64,000 nt of DNA, from contig NZ_LMVC01000002.1 in the NCBI RefSeq assembly GCF_001510655.1, positions 159,310 through 223,309 of the forward strand, given 5' to 3'. The position numbers were made by a program, and so were the translations under genes. Of this stretch, positions 9,398 to 19,213 are shown piece by piece. Numbering within the stretch: position 1 is the first letter of the stretch; the number at the start of each line of letters is the position of its first letter. The notes under the pieces are model-generated. The model saw only the letters and a list, made by a program, of their open reading frames with translations. It had not been told where the DNA came from and did not search any database. The stretch comes from Fictibacillus sp. FJAT-27399. Its GTDB lineage: Bacteria; Bacillota; Bacilli; Bacillales; Fictibacillaceae.

Positions 9398-9690
9398 GGG
9401 GCTGTCCAGAAAGTCGGAAATTGACCTTCAGGCAGCCCCTTTTTGGCTTGAAAAATCTTCAATGAAAAGTTAATTGAAGTGGAAGATGCGAGACTCCTCG
9501 AAAATGAACTTCACATTTTCTTCGTGCGATATAACGCTGCCGAAGTTTTCCTTGTCCTGCGGGACTAGCGTGAAGGTGAGACTTGCACCAAAAAGTAGGC
9601 GTTCACGCCGGTAAGGCTCACCGCACGCCCCGCGGAAAGCGAGCAGCCTGGAACGGAAATCAACAGCTTACAGACTTCTTGGACAGCCCC
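9398..9690. repeat. Terminal-inverted-repeat element, copy 2 (long form)
   Basis: Ends GGGGCTGTCCAGAAAGTC and GACTTCTTGGACAGCCCC. Compared with copy 1 it carries about 60 extra bp after GACTCCT, containing CTTCGTGCGATATAACGCTG, and lacks a short stretch near GTGAGACT. The same extra module is found, inverted, in the otherwise different element at 13748-14044. Confidence 0.85.
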
Positions 9691-9716
9691 TTTGTTTTTC
9701 TGAATCGAAACGAGAG

Positions 9717-9751
9717 AGCACCCGGGCAGTATTTATACCGGGTGCTTTTTT
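9717..9751 (+). terminator. Terminator between fadM and the convergent hydrolase
   Basis: GCACCCGG/CCGGGTGC stem with T6. It lies at the convergence of fadM and the minus-strand operon and could serve both strands. Confidence 0.8.
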
Positions 9752-9770
9752 CATTCTTATTGATGCTGTC

Positions 9771-11315
9771 CTATTTTCCGTCGACAGAGGTTGCCATCGG
9801 CTCCCGTTCTTTTCCGGTTTTTAGATCAATGACTTTTGCAGCGTCGTTTGGCGTTCCAACTTTCTTGCTATCCGGTGCTTTTTTGTGGTTCTCGACCCAG
9901 TCTACAAGGAGATCAAACGATTGATAGACGTAAGGAAGAAGCGGCTGCAGCTCCTTTTTAGCATCTGTGGCGCTGTTCCAAACCAAGCTGTCCACATGAT
10001 TTCCCTTCTCGATGGTATACAGCCGGTGAAGCTTGCCCCGGCCTTTCTTTTTGATGAGCTTGTCATATGGATCAGCATGGACAGACGGGAAGATGAGAGA
10101 ATCCCATGAACCAGTCAGGCTGATCAGCGGCACGTTGATTTCTCCTGTATTTTCAATGCCTTCTACGTTTTTTTTCACTTGTTCCGGGCGAGAGTTATAA
10201 TCATAGCCTTGAAAAATGGAATCATAGGTGCGGTCGCGGACACCGTTCGTGAAGTTTAAGTAGTTTCTCCAGTCGAGACGGTTTGGAGCGGATGGATCCA
10301 GTTCATCTCTGTATATATTTAATGTTACAAACCAGTATACCTGGTCATGGTAGCTCCAAAGATTTTCTGATCCCTTCGGAAGGCCGGCTTTATATAACTC
10401 CTCGCGGGCGGCTTTTTGTTCTGCAGGAGTACCATACAGCGCTTTTTCTGCATGGTTGACAACAGGGGTGAGAGACGTGATCAGATTGGGATCATGAGCT
10501 CTCCATAATACACCTTCCCAATCGATGCCTCCGTCAAATAAAGGAGGATGCCCTGTTTTTTTCATGCCGTCATGCTCCAGCGCATAGCGGACGACATAGC
10601 CTCCATTGGATATGCCGACCGCATACGTCGGTACCCGGTGATGAGGGGTGATCAGTTTACTTGCGGGATTTTTTCTGTCGTTTCTCTTGATAAGCTGATC
10701 AGAATAGTGTTTAACGAGATAGTTTTGAGCGGCGATGGTTACTTGCCGGAACCTTTGGTGCCATTCGGGAATGCTGTCATCCTCACTGGCAAGAGCATTT
10801 TTCACTTTGGCAAAAGGATCATTAGGATCGGCTGTCCCTTGAGTCCCTTTATCAATGGCTGCAAATGCATATCCTTTAGCAAGCATAAAGTCACTGAAGA
10901 GAAGGTCTGTTGAGGTTTCATTTCGAGTAGCAGGAATACCGGAAACAACCAGCTTGCCGTTCCAATCATCTGGTACCCTGATCACAAAATGGGCATCATC
11001 AAAAATGCCGTTTACCTGAGTGCCGGTAATTTCGGCCGGCTGATACAGCTTGTTCCAGCCTGTTCCCTTTGACTTATCTCCCCAATTGTATGGAGCAAGA
11101 CCAAGGTTTCCATAGACCGTTGCGGCTTCATACTGCTTCGGATTTTTCGTTGTCATCCAATTCCCGTTTTTTCCGTCAAAAATAGTTTCGGTGACACCGT
11201 GGGCACCTTTAAAATCAACTGGCTGCCTGAAACCCTTAGCAGCATGAACCTCTGATAGACTTGAAAAAAGCAATAGAGATGCAGCAGCTGTAATCCCAAT
11301 CCATTTCCGTCTCAC
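9771..11315 (-). CDS. Secreted alpha/beta hydrolase, candidate 3-hydroxybutyrate oligomer/PHB hydrolase
   Basis: A 514-residue exported protein. Residues 1-26 form a Sec signal peptide ending EVHAA. The nucleophile is probably Ser236 in GISNGG; likely partners are the Asp in [10 protein letters not shown] and the His in EKGNHVDSL. The fold resembles large tannase/feruloyl-esterase-like or 3-hydroxybutyrate-oligomer hydrolases, and I see no classical PHB-depolymerase substrate-binding domain. It is the last gene of a minus-strand set containing 3-hydroxybutyrate dehydrogenase, a GntP-type permease and ScoAB. From that context I infer that it releases 3-hydroxybutyrate outside the cell. The fold assignment is moderately sure; the substrate is a guess from context. 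Confidence 0.65.
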   Translation of the reverse strand: MRRKWIGITAAASLLLFSSLSEVHAAKGFRQPVDFKGAHGVTETIFDGKNGNWMTTKNPKQYEAATVYGNLGLAPYNWGDKSKGTGWNKLYQPAEITGTQVNGIFDDAHFVIRVPDDWNGKLVVSGIPATRNETSTDLLFSDFMLAKGYAFAAIDKGTQGTADPNDPFAKVKNALASEDDSIPEWHQRFRQVTIAAQNYLVKHYSDQLIKRNDRKNPASKLITPHHRVPTYAVGISNGGYVVRYALEHDGMKKTGHPPLFDGGIDWEGVLWRAHDPNLITSLTPVVNHAEKALYGTPAEQKAAREELYKAGLPKGSENLWSYHDQVYWFVTLNIYRDELDPSAPNRLDWRNYLNFTNGVRDRTYDSIFQGYDYNSRPEQVKKNVEGIENTGEINVPLISLTGSWDSLIFPSVHADPYDKLIKKKGRGKLHRLYTIEKGNHVDSLVWNSATDAKKELQPLLPYVYQSFDLLVDWVENHKKAPDSKKVGTPNDAAKVIDLKTGKEREPMATSVDGK

Positions 11316-11405
11316 ATCAATTCCTCCATTCTAAATAGAGAGGAGCCCTCCAGGATCACAGGCGGGCTCTTCTCGTTGTTGATATCTATTTTTCTCTCAC
11401 TGTTT

Positions 11406-12191
11406 TTATTGAGCGGTGTATCCGCCGTCGATCACAACCGCCTGGCCAGTAACTCCTCCAGCCTTATCGCTTGCGAGGAAGATCGCATAATCAGAAATCT
11501 CCTTAACTGAAAGCAAACGTTTTTGGGGAACGAGAGGGTAGATGACCTCTTCCAGTACTTTTTCAAGTTCTACATTTCGGGTGCGTGCCAAGTCTGAAAG
11601 CTGGTTCCTTACAAGCGGCGTATCCACGTAGCCAGGGCAGATGGCATTTACAGTAACTCCATGCTCTGCACCTTCAAGGGCGGCTACTTTCGTCAGACCG
11701 ATCACGCCGTGTTTGGCACTGTTATAGGCAGCTTTTCCGGCAAAACCGACAAGCCCATTGATGGATGCCATATTGATGATGCGTCCGAAGCCTTGTTTTT
11801 TCATGATCGGAAACGCGTGTTTCGTCGCCATGAACGGCGCAGTCAGCATCACTTTGATCAGTTGCTCAAATTTCTCAGTCGGGAAATCTTCAATGGGTGA
11901 TACATGCTGCAGGCCGGCGTTGTTGATGACGACATCCAGTCTTCCAAATTCGTGAACGGTCTCATCCATCGCCCGTTTGAGCGCTTCTTCATCACTGACA
12001 TCACAGGCTGTTCCTATAGCGTGATAGCCTTTATCTCTAAGTGATGAAGCAGCATCCTTGGCTTTTTCTTCATTTAAATCACAAATAGCCACCTTTGCCC
12101 CTTCCTTGGCAAAATCCATCGCGATCTCGAGTCCAATTCCGCTTGCAGCTCCTGTAATAAATGCGACTTTATCCTGTACTAAGCTTCCCAT
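11406..12191 (-). CDS. 3-hydroxybutyrate dehydrogenase (SDR family)
   Basis: A 261-residue classical short-chain dehydrogenase that would oxidise (R)-3-hydroxybutyrate to acetoacetate with NAD. The cofactor loop TGAASGIG is at 13-20, NNAG at 90-93, and the catalytic set is Ser143, Tyr156 and Lys160 (YNSAK). The long stretch with MTAPFMATKHAFPIM and the GGYTAQ end are typical of bacterial 3-hydroxybutyrate dehydrogenases (B. subtilis YxjF). I chose the ATG 11 bp after AAAGGAG; an upstream extension of 22 residues overlaps a repeat. It lies between the permease and the secreted hydrolase. Confidence 0.9.
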   Translation of the reverse strand: MGSLVQDKVAFITGAASGIGLEIAMDFAKEGAKVAICDLNEEKAKDAASSLRDKGYHAIGTACDVSDEEALKRAMDETVHEFGRLDVVINNAGLQHVSPIEDFPTEKFEQLIKVMLTAPFMATKHAFPIMKKQGFGRIINMASINGLVGFAGKAAYNSAKHGVIGLTKVAALEGAEHGVTVNAICPGYVDTPLVRNQLSDLARTRNVELEKVLEEVIYPLVPQKRLLSVKEISDYAIFLASDKAGGVTGQAVVIDGGYTAQ

Positions 12192-12242
12192 ACCATTTTT
12201 TCTCCTTTTACATGTTGATGTAAGAATAAGCTGTGAAGAAAT

Positions 12243-12304
12243 GTCTAGCTCCAACACCCAAGGCTGAAAACGTATTTCTTGTTTTCGGGTGCTTGCGCTT
12301 TTCT
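12243..12304. repeat. Short member of a Bacillaceae TCTAGCTCC...GCGCTTTTCTT hairpin repeat family
   Basis: Begins TGTCTAGCTCCAACACCC and ends GGGTGCTTGCGCTTTTCTT, so CAACACCC pairs with GGGTGCTTG around GAAAACGTATTTCTTGTTTTC, itself a small hairpin. The outer ends match the larger structured repeat at 60682-60870. It lies between the dehydrogenase and permease genes. Confidence 0.6.
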
Positions 12305-12305
12305 T

Positions 12306-13700
12306 TTAAACGATGCCGAAAAGATAATAAAGGGCGATTACAAAAAATACAGCAATTGTTTTAATGGCAGTCATCGCAAAAATATCAATATAGGATTGTT
12401 TGTGAGTTAGCCCGGTAACCGCGAGCAGGGTGATGACCGCTCCGTTATGAGGAAGTGTATCCATGCCTCCGCTTGCCATGGAGGCTACTCTGTGAAGTAC
12501 TTCAGGATCAATTCCGAGCTTATCGGCCTGGGCGATATATTTGTCCCCCATCGTGGCCAGGGCAATACTCAAACCGCCGGAAGCCGAACCGGTAATACCA
12601 GCCAGTGCAGTCGTAGTTACGGCTTCGTTAACAAGCGGGTCCTGAATTGTTTCAGCCATTCCTTTATTGACAGAAGCAAAACCAGGTAGTGCAGCGATAA
12701 CTCCACCAAATCCGTATTCGGAAGCGGTATTGAGTGTAGCGAGCAGTGCTCCGCCGATTGAAAGATTGATGCCGGCGTTGAAATTTGATTTTACTTGTCT
12801 GAAAGCAAACAGGAGAACTGTTACAATTCCGATGACAAGAGCACCTTCAACCGCCCACACCGCAGCAAGTTTCGGAATTTCAACCGGAGGAACATCCTTC
12901 ATTCCGATTTTTGTGAAATCAAAAACGGTGCCGTAATACTTTGGAATCATGTTTGTAAATACTTTATTGAAAATACCGACGAGAAGAAGGGGAAGAATGG
13001 CAATAAAAGCATTTGGCAGCACTTCATCCGGAATTTGTTCCGGCTCGTTTATATGGCCTGTTCCATAGCCCTCTCCAGCTCTTGCTGCTTTTCTTCTTCT
13101 CCATTCTAAATAGGTCATACCAATCGCAAGAACAAATAGACCACCGATCAATCCCAGCCATGGTGCAGCCCACGTATCCGTTTTAAAAAACGTGGTAGGG
13201 ATGATGTTCTGAATCTGAGGTGTTCCAGGGAAAGCATCCATTGTAAAGGTGAACGCGCCAAGTGCGATCGTTCCAGGAATGAGGCGTTTTGGAATATCCG
13301 CAGCTTTAAACAGTTCAGAGGCGAATGGGTAGAGTGCAAATGCTACAACGAACAAGGAAACGCCGCCGTATGTCAGAATGGCGCCGACAAGGACAATCGC
13401 CAGCATCGCTCTGCTCGGTCCGATTAATTTGATAACCGCTCTTGTGATAGATTTTGCAAAGCCTGACATTTCTATGACTTTACCGAAAATCGCTCCAAGT
13501 AAGAAGACCGGGAAATATAGTTTAATAAATCCGACCATCTTTTCCATGAACACTCCCGAGAAGAACGGAAGTACATGGCCTGGATCTGTTAAAAGCACCG
13601 CGAACAGTGCCGCGATCGGTGCAAATAAAATGACGCTGAAGCCACGGTACGCGACAAACATGAGGAAAAATAAAGCCAATAAAATAATAATGATATCCAC
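12306..13700 (-). CDS. GntP-family permease, probable 3-hydroxybutyrate transporter
   Basis: A 464-residue membrane protein with about 12 hydrophobic segments. Family hallmarks are the early VAYRGFSVI, a Gly/Ala-rich middle, and the near-C-terminal SGGMDTLPHNGAVITLL, which is typical of GntP/YxjC transporters placed beside scoAB and 3-hydroxybutyrate dehydrogenase. It should import 3-hydroxybutyrate or acetoacetate. The start is GTG, with AGGGGGG 7 bp before it. The upstream gap to scoB holds a MITE-like element. Confidence 0.85.
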   Translation of the reverse strand: MDIIIILLALFFLMFVAYRGFSVILFAPIAALFAVLLTDPGHVLPFFSGVFMEKMVGFIKLYFPVFLLGAIFGKVIEMSGFAKSITRAVIKLIGPSRAMLAIVLVGAILTYGGVSLFVVAFALYPFASELFKAADIPKRLIPGTIALGAFTFTMDAFPGTPQIQNIIPTTFFKTDTWAAPWLGLIGGLFVLAIGMTYLEWRRRKAARAGEGYGTGHINEPEQIPDEVLPNAFIAILPLLLVGIFNKVFTNMIPKYYGTVFDFTKIGMKDVPPVEIPKLAAVWAVEGALVIGIVTVLLFAFRQVKSNFNAGINLSIGGALLATLNTASEYGFGGVIAALPGFASVNKGMAETIQDPLVNEAVTTTALAGITGSASGGLSIALATMGDKYIAQADKLGIDPEVLHRVASMASGGMDTLPHNGAVITLLAVTGLTHKQSYIDIFAMTAIKTIAVFFVIALYYLFGIV

Positions 13701-13747
13701 TAGGTAACCCCCCTATAGTGTTTCTGACCTGAATGCCACACTCTGTT

Positions 13748-14044
13748 TTTTGCAAGGCTGTTTTCGCAACCTTTGTTGCTATTGAGCTGGTTGATCTCCG
13801 TTTCAGGATGCTCGCTTTCCGCGGGGCGTGCGCTGAGCCCCGCGGCGCACGCGCCTGCGTGTCTCACCTGTCACGCTTCCCCCGCAGGACAAGGAAAGCT
13901 TCGGCAGCGTTATATCGCACGAAGAAAATGTGAATTTCATTTTCGAGGAGTCTCGCACCTTGCACTCCTCTCAACTTGTCAATGAAGTTTCTTTACAAAA
14001 ATGTTCCCCAGGCAACAATCTTTTAGAAAAGAGCATTTTGCAAA
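13748..14044. repeat. MITE-like element between scoB and the permease gene
   Basis: The left end TTTTTGCAAGGCTGTTTTCG and the inverted right end, which reads TTTTGCAAAATGCTCTTTTC on the other strand, form imperfect terminal repeats of about 35 bp that include TTGTTGC. The interior (about 13785-13985) is the reverse complement of the interior of copy 2 at 9398-9690, but the ends differ from that family. It therefore looks like a mosaic of two repeat families. It carries no gene. Confidence 0.7.
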
Positions 14045-14086
14045 ACGGTTGAAGGAACTGCATCACTCCTTTCATACTGCAGAAAA

Positions 14087-14764
14087 TCAGTAGGCTTCCA
14101 GCTTAATATTCTTTGAAACTGAAAGCTTAGGCTCAGTGCATTGCTGGATGTCCTCCACGGAAAAGCCTTGTGCGACTTCTACAAGCTCCAAACCGTTCTC
14201 GGTTACGTCCATAACGGCTCGTTCTGTGATGATCCGGTTAACGACGCCACACCCGGTTAACGGGAGAGTGCATTCATTTAAAATCTTGCTTTTCCCGTCT
14301 TTGCTGACATGGTCCATGATGACGATGATCTTTTTTGCTCCGTGGACAAGATCCATTGCGCCGCCCATGCCTTTTATCATTTTTCCGGGAATCATCCAGT
14401 TCGCGAGGTCACCGTTTCCGGAAACTTCCATGCCTCCAAGGATGGCAATATCAATATGCCCGCCCCGGATCATCCCGAAGGATTCTGCACTGTCAAAATA
14501 AGACGCTCCTTCGATGGCAGTGACCGTTTCTTTCCCGGCGTTGATTAAATCAGGATCAACATTCGCTTCATCAGGATAAGGTCCGATTCCCAAAAGTCCA
14601 TTCTCAGACTGCAGAACGACACTTTTATCCGCCGAAATATAATTGGCAACAAGGGTAGGCATTCCAATTCCGAGGTTGACATAGTAACCGCTTTCAATTT
14701 CCTGTTCAGCACGTTTTGCGATCTTTTCTCTAATCGCTTTCTTATCCATTACATTCGTACCCAT
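14087..14764 (-). CDS. scoB: Succinyl-CoA:3-ketoacid CoA-transferase subunit B
   Basis: A 225-residue beta subunit. With ScoA it moves CoA from succinyl-CoA to acetoacetate, making acetoacetyl-CoA. The catalytic Glu motif [10 protein letters not shown] is at about residues 52-61, the start [16 protein letters not shown] is typical, and [18 protein letters not shown] is conserved. ATG lies 6 bp after GGAGG. It is 18 bp downstream of scoA in the same operon. It ends before a MITE-like element that separates it from the permease gene. Confidence 0.95.
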   Translation of the reverse strand: MGTNVMDKKAIREKIAKRAEQEIESGYYVNLGIGMPTLVANYISADKSVVLQSENGLLGIGPYPDEANVDPDLINAGKETVTAIEGASYFDSAESFGMIRGGHIDIAILGGMEVSGNGDLANWMIPGKMIKGMGGAMDLVHGAKKIIVIMDHVSKDGKSKILNECTLPLTGCGVVNRIITERAVMDVTENGLELVEVAQGFSVEDIQQCTEPKLSVSKNIKLEAY

Positions 14765-14782
14765 TCATATCCTCCGTTCCGG

Positions 14783-15472
14783 TTAATTGGCAACTGTTAA
14801 CCTTTCAATTCTTTTTTCCTGTGACCCGACAATAAGGTACTGGACATAGATGCCGGGAGTGTGGATGGCATCCGCCTCCAAAAATCCTGTTTCATTAAGC
14901 TCTTCTATTTCTGCGATCGTCACCTTGCCTGCTGCAGCCATCATAGGATTAAAGTTTCTCGCTGTTTTGTGGTAGATCAGGTTACCCATTCTGTCGGCTT
15001 TGGCCGCACGAACGAGGCTGAAGTCTGCCTGAAGTCCAGTTTCCAGCATGTATTCTTTCCCGCCGAAAGATCGGATTTCTCTGCCTTCAGCAAGTGGAGT
15101 ACCCACTCCAGCAGGGGTATAAAACGCAGGGATGCCAGCACCGCCGGCTCGAATCCTTTCTGCCAATGTGCCTTGCGGGAGCAGTTCGACTTCAATTTCA
15201 CCTGATAAAACTTGACGCTCAAATTCTTTGTTCTCTCCTACATAAGAACCTACCATCTTCTTTATCTGTTTATTTTTCAAAAGCAGGCCAAGTCCCCAAT
15301 CATCCACCCCGCAGTTATTGGAGATGACTGTTAAATCTTTTGTCCCTTTCTCAACAAGGGCCAGAATCAGATTTTCAGGGATACCGACCAGTCCGAAGCC
15401 GCCTACCATGAGTACGGAACCGTCCTGAATGTCCTTTACGGCTTCTTGAAATGAAGATATTACAGGTTTCAT
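14783..15472 (-). CDS. scoA: Succinyl-CoA:3-ketoacid CoA-transferase subunit A
   Basis: A 229-residue alpha subunit. The family motif [14 protein letters not shown] is near the N-terminus, followed by [34 protein letters not shown] and [15 protein letters not shown]. It is the partner of ScoB in acetoacetate activation. I preferred the ATG 9 bp after GGAG; an ATG two codons earlier is only 3 bp from it. First gene behind the sigma-54 promoter at 15510-15526. Confidence 0.95.
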   Translation of the reverse strand: MKPVISSFQEAVKDIQDGSVLMVGGFGLVGIPENLILALVEKGTKDLTVISNNCGVDDWGLGLLLKNKQIKKMVGSYVGENKEFERQVLSGEIEVELLPQGTLAERIRAGGAGIPAFYTPAGVGTPLAEGREIRSFGGKEYMLETGLQADFSLVRAAKADRMGNLIYHKTARNFNPMMAAAGKVTIAEIEELNETGFLEADAIHTPGIYVQYLIVGSQEKRIERLTVAN

Positions 15473-15509
15473 AAGCATTCACTCCTTTTTTCTGCTCTGT
15501 TTTCTATCT

Positions 15510-15526
15510 TGCAAGTTCCGTGCCAA
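15510..15526 (-). promoter_or_regulatory. Sigma-54 (SigL) -24/-12 promoter for scoAB
   Basis: On the minus strand the sequence is TTGGCACGGAACTTGCA: TTGGCAC, five bases, TTGCA. This matches the sigma-54 consensus fully and with correct spacing. It lies 38 bp upstream of the scoA start. Transcription would need an enhancer-binding activator, none of which is encoded in the window. Confidence 0.9.
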
Positions 15527-15588
15527 AACGAAGAAATTAAAGCGCTATCAGACTTTTGAAATTTTTATGAATATTTCAAGAAGATTAT

Positions 15589-15695
15589 ATTCCGAAATTC
15601 CGGAAAGGAAAGAGGACGAATGGCATGAAAGTCCATGTATGTTAAGAATGGATCGAATTCCGGAAAAACGGAAATGATTCCGAATTTCCGGAAAA
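15589..15695. promoter_or_regulatory. Repeated TTCCGGAA elements, probable activator (UAS) sites
   Basis: ATTCCGAAATTCCGGAAA at 15589-15606 and ATTCCGAATTTCCGGAAA at 15677-15694 differ by one base. A third partial copy, GAATTCCGGAAAAACGG, is at 15655-15671. Each contains the palindrome TTCCGGAA. They lie about 60-170 bp upstream of the -24 element, the usual distance for binding sites of sigma-54 enhancer-binding proteins. Confidence 0.7.
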
Positions 15696-15714
15696 ACTCC
15701 GTCATAAACTTTAA

Positions 15715-16596
15715 CTATCCATTAACTTTATTAATGGTTTTCCAGAGCTTGGACAATGAGGAACTGATATGGTCGATGATTTTGTCCGTTTTAAAATAAT
15801 AGAGATGGGAGAGGGGCGACCAAGAAGCAAAAAGATTTCCTGTATTCACTTCAACATCTTTTGTCACCGACCGATTGTATTCCTCATTTAATGTTTTTAA
15901 AGGAAATGCAATAACGTCATCCTGATCATAAAAATTAATCCATTCTCCTTGAACATGGCTGTAATGCTTTTTTAAATGAGGCGATGGTACGAATATGGGA
16001 CTGTCAAAATCCGGATATCTCAGCGTCCATAAAGGCATGGGAGTACCCAGTGTATAAAAGCTGGTTAGGGTTTCACCATTTTCAAGAGGATTGTCTGACT
16101 TTAGATGTTTTATAGAATCTGGAATTTTATCCGGGATAAATTGAAGGTCATAAAAATAATTGCTCGCTATAACCGTGCCAAGGCTGTGAGAGACGACAGA
16201 AAGCGGAGTTTGATCTCCTGTTTTGTTCCGCAGTGTATGTAAGCCTTTCGCAACGGTTTCATGAACTCTTTCATAGTTTGGATTTAAATGCGAGGATGAA
16301 GCGGGAGCTGGCTGATAAGCGATAGCATCGCCGAAAAAGCGAATGACAAACTGACGAAGAGGGGCATAATTCAGCGAAATCTTCTTATTCATCGAAGTCC
16401 ATAAATCTTCTTCCCTTTCATTGAATACGCCACCCCAAAAAACAGGGACCATTTCAAGCTGTGTTTCGGGAGCATGATGTTCGGAAGCAATTTTTCGTAC
16501 GAAGCTGCGTTTTAAAGCCTTCATAAAATCATCGGCGTACGTTTCATCCTGGTTGCCGATTCCGTGAAGGATCAGAACTCCTACTTTAACTGACAT
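15715..16596 (-). CDS. Alpha/beta-fold hydrolase of unknown substrate
   Basis: A 293-residue cytosolic protein. LILHGIGNQ (residues 8-16) fits the oxyanion-hole HG motif, and Ser138 in VVSHSLGT is the likely nucleophile. The C-terminal half contains YTLGTPMPLW and a DQDDVIAFPL stretch as seen in lipase-like serine esterases. No signal peptide. ATG follows AAGGAAG. It is divergent from fadN and sits upstream of the sigma-54 promoter, so it is probably its own unit. The substrate cannot be told. Confidence 0.7.
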   Translation of the reverse strand: MSVKVGVLILHGIGNQDETYADDFMKALKRSFVRKIASEHHAPETQLEMVPVFWGGVFNEREEDLWTSMNKKISLNYAPLRQFVIRFFGDAIAYQPAPASSSHLNPNYERVHETVAKGLHTLRNKTGDQTPLSVVSHSLGTVIASNYFYDLQFIPDKIPDSIKHLKSDNPLENGETLTSFYTLGTPMPLWTLRYPDFDSPIFVPSPHLKKHYSHVQGEWINFYDQDDVIAFPLKTLNEEYNRSVTKDVEVNTGNLFASWSPLSHLYYFKTDKIIDHISSSLSKLWKTINKVNG

Positions 16597-16684
16597 GACT
16601 TCACTTCCTTTGATGTTTTGATGAGTGATTAGGGCTTGGTTTTACTATGACAAAAACCTTTACAAAAAGAAAGAAAATTCTATG

Positions 16685-16713
16685 TTGTCAAAATAATTGA
16701 AATGTCTTATGAT
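16685..16713 (+). promoter_or_regulatory. Sigma-A promoter of fadNAE
   Basis: TTGTCA, 17 bp, TATGAT, ending about 90 bp before the fadN start and 50 bp before the FadR site. Confidence 0.75.
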
Positions 16714-16763
16714 GAGTATAGAACTAAATTTAAAAAGTAGTCATTTATTTTTTACCCTAAAAA

Positions 16764-16781
16764 TGAATGAGTGTTCATTCA
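16764..16781 (+). promoter_or_regulatory. FadR operator
   Basis: TGAATGAGTGTTCATTCA, a near-palindrome fitting the B. subtilis FadR box (TGAATGAnTAnTCATTCA type). It lies downstream of the promoter, where FadR would block transcription until long-chain acyl-CoA releases it. The fadR gene is not in the window. Confidence 0.85.
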
Positions 16782-16802
16782 ATAGCTGAAGGAGGAAATA
16801 AG

Positions 16803-19199
16803 ATGGCCATAACCATTCAAAAGGCTGCTGTTTTGGGGTCTGGAGTGATGGGAGCAGGAATCGCTGCACATCTCGCGAATGTAGGAATCCCTACTTTGCT
16901 TCTGGATATGGTGCCGAGAGAGTTGTCAGAGGCTGAAAAGGCAAAAGGCATTACGGAAGACAGCCCCCAGTTCCGCAACAGACTCACCATACAGGCAAAG
17001 GAAAGAATGCTTAAACAAAAACCAGCACCTCTGGCGGTAAAAGAGAATCTTGATTTAATTTCAGTCGGCAACTTTACAGATGACTTATCCAAGCTGAATG
17101 ATGTGGACTGGATCATTGAGGTCGTTGTTGAACGGCTGGATGTCAAGCGACAGATTTTTGAACAAGTGGAACAATTCCGCAAGAAAGGTTCAATTATTAG
17201 CTCTAACACATCAGGTATTTCCATCCATGCGATGGCAGCGGATCGTTCTGACGATTTTAAAGAACATTTCCTAGGCACGCATTTCTTTAATCCGCCGCGA
17301 TACTTAAAACTGTTGGAAATCATCCCAACAAAGGATACCAGCCCTGAGATCGTTTCTTTTATGAAGGAATTTGGGGAGAACATACTTGGAAAAGGCGTAG
17401 TCGTAGCAAAAGATACACCGAACTTCATCGCCAACAGGATTGGAACATACGGCCTGATGGTCACGGTTCAGGAAATGATGAAACAGGGGTACAGCGTAGG
17501 GGAGATTGATTCTGTGACAGGTCCGCTGATCGGCCGCCCGAAAAGTGCGACCTTCAGGACCCTTGACGTAGTAGGATTGGATACCTTCCTCCACGTGGCA
17601 AGAAACGTATATGACCAAGTCGAAGGAAAAGAAAAAGAAGTGTTTGATGTTCCTCCATTCTTGAACGAAATGGTGGAAAAAGGGTGGATGGGAAGCAAAT
17701 CCGGCCAAGGCTTCTATTTAAAACAGAAGAGCAAGCAGGGAGCAGAGATCCTTGAACTGGATCCTACTACACTGGAATACAAGCCGCGCCAAAAACTGAA
17801 GACCGCCACCACAGAACAGGCAAAACAATTGAAGACAACAGAGCAAAAAGTGAAAGCGCTTTTATATAGTAAAGACCGTGCAGGAGAGATGCTTTGGTCG
17901 ATCGTTAAACCGGTATTGATCTACTCTGCTGAAAAAGCGTATGAAATCGCGGATGATATTGTTGCCATCGATAATGCGATGAAATGGGGCTTCGGATGGG
18001 AGCACGGACCGTTTGAGATCTGGGATGCCATCGGAGTGAAAGAATCCGTTAAACGCATGAAGGATGAAGGAGAGACTGTACCATCCTGGATTCATGAGTT
18101 TGTTGAAAGCGGAAACAACTCTTTCTACCAGACAGAGCAGGGTGAAGTTTCGTTCTACCATAACGGTGACTATAGAAGAGTCAATGAAAACAAAAAGACG
18201 ATTCACCTTTCATTGCTGAAAAATAAAGGAAACCTGATCACAAAGAACAACGGTGCGAGTCTGATCGACATGGGGGACGGGGTAGCCTGTTTAGAATTTA
18301 CGTCTCCAAACAACGCCATGGGCCCTGATATCATCATGATGATCCATAAAGCGCTGGAAGAAGTAGAAAGAAATTACGAAGGGCTTGTCATCGGAAACCA
18401 GGGGAAAAACTTCTGCGTCGGTGCCAACCTGATGCTAATTTTAATGGAAGCACAAGATGACAATTTTTATGAGCTGGATATGATGGTCCGCCAGTTCCAG
18501 AATACGATGGGCATGGTGCGCTACAGTAAAAAACCGGTCGTCACCGCAAACTTTGGCATGAGCCTTGGCGGAGGAGTGGAAGTTTCTCTTCCTGCAGCTG
18601 AGATGCAAATGTCGTCTGAAACATATATGGGCCTTGTAGAAGTAGGTGTCGGGTTAATCCCTGGCGGAGGCGGAAACAAAGAATTGCTGCTTCGCCAGGT
18701 GGAACGTCTGCCTAAAGGTGCAAAATTGGATCTTCAAGGTGTTGTTAACCAAGTGTTTGAAACCATTGCGATGGCCAAGGTTTCTACTTCAGCACAAGAA
18801 GCTGAAAAGCTTGGATTCTTAAGGCCGCAGGATGGAATCTCTGTTAACAGCGATCATCTTCTGTATGATGCCAAACAGCGCGTGCTTTCATTGGCGAAGC
18901 AGGGGTACCAGCCGCCGAAACATAAAAAGATACCGGTTGTTGGTGAAGCAGGCTATGCGACACTTTCACTCGGTGCTGAAACGATGAGATTTGGGGGCTA
19001 CGTCTCCGAGCATGATCTGAAAATAGCTAAAAAACTCGCCTTTGTCCTGTCAGGCGGAAGAGTCCCTGAAGGAACACTGGTCGATGAACAATATTTATTG
19101 GATCTCGAACGGGAAGCTTTCCTGAGTCTTGCGGGTGAGCCAAAATCCCAAGCAAGAATGCAGTATATGCTGACTAAAGGTAAACCGCTTCGCAACTAA
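16803..19199 (+). CDS. fadN: 3-hydroxyacyl-CoA dehydrogenase / enoyl-CoA hydratase
   Basis: A 798-residue two-domain beta-oxidation enzyme. The N-terminal NAD-binding loop [10 protein letters not shown] (residues 12-21) and [25 protein letters not shown] and the dehydrogenase C-domain come first. The crotonase-fold hydratase part lies around residues 460-680 ([20 protein letters not shown]). This order (dehydrogenase first) is that of B. subtilis FadN. The ATG is 7 bp after AAGGAGG. First gene of fadNAE, 14 bp before fadA, under the FadR site. Confidence 0.95.
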   Translation: MAITIQKAAVLGSGVMGAGIAAHLANVGIPTLLLDMVPRELSEAEKAKGITEDSPQFRNRLTIQAKERMLKQKPAPLAVKENLDLISVGNFTDDLSKLNDVDWIIEVVVERLDVKRQIFEQVEQFRKKGSIISSNTSGISIHAMAADRSDDFKEHFLGTHFFNPPRYLKLLEIIPTKDTSPEIVSFMKEFGENILGKGVVVAKDTPNFIANRIGTYGLMVTVQEMMKQGYSVGEIDSVTGPLIGRPKSATFRTLDVVGLDTFLHVARNVYDQVEGKEKEVFDVPPFLNEMVEKGWMGSKSGQGFYLKQKSKQGAEILELDPTTLEYKPRQKLKTATTEQAKQLKTTEQKVKALLYSKDRAGEMLWSIVKPVLIYSAEKAYEIADDIVAIDNAMKWGFGWEHGPFEIWDAIGVKESVKRMKDEGETVPSWIHEFVESGNNSFYQTEQGEVSFYHNGDYRRVNENKKTIHLSLLKNKGNLITKNNGASLIDMGDGVACLEFTSPNNAMGPDIIMMIHKALEEVERNYEGLVIGNQGKNFCVGANLMLILMEAQDDNFYELDMMVRQFQNTMGMVRYSKKPVVTANFGMSLGGGVEVSLPAAEMQMSSETYMGLVEVGVGLIPGGGGNKELLLRQVERLPKGAKLDLQGVVNQVFETIAMAKVSTSAQEAEKLGFLRPQDGISVNSDHLLYDAKQRVLSLAKQGYQPPKHKKIPVVGEAGYATLSLGAETMRFGGYVSEHDLKIAKKLAFVLSGGRVPEGTLVDEQYLLDLEREAFLSLAGEPKSQARMQYMLTKGKPLRN

Positions 19200-19213
19200 A
19201 AGGAGGGGAAACA

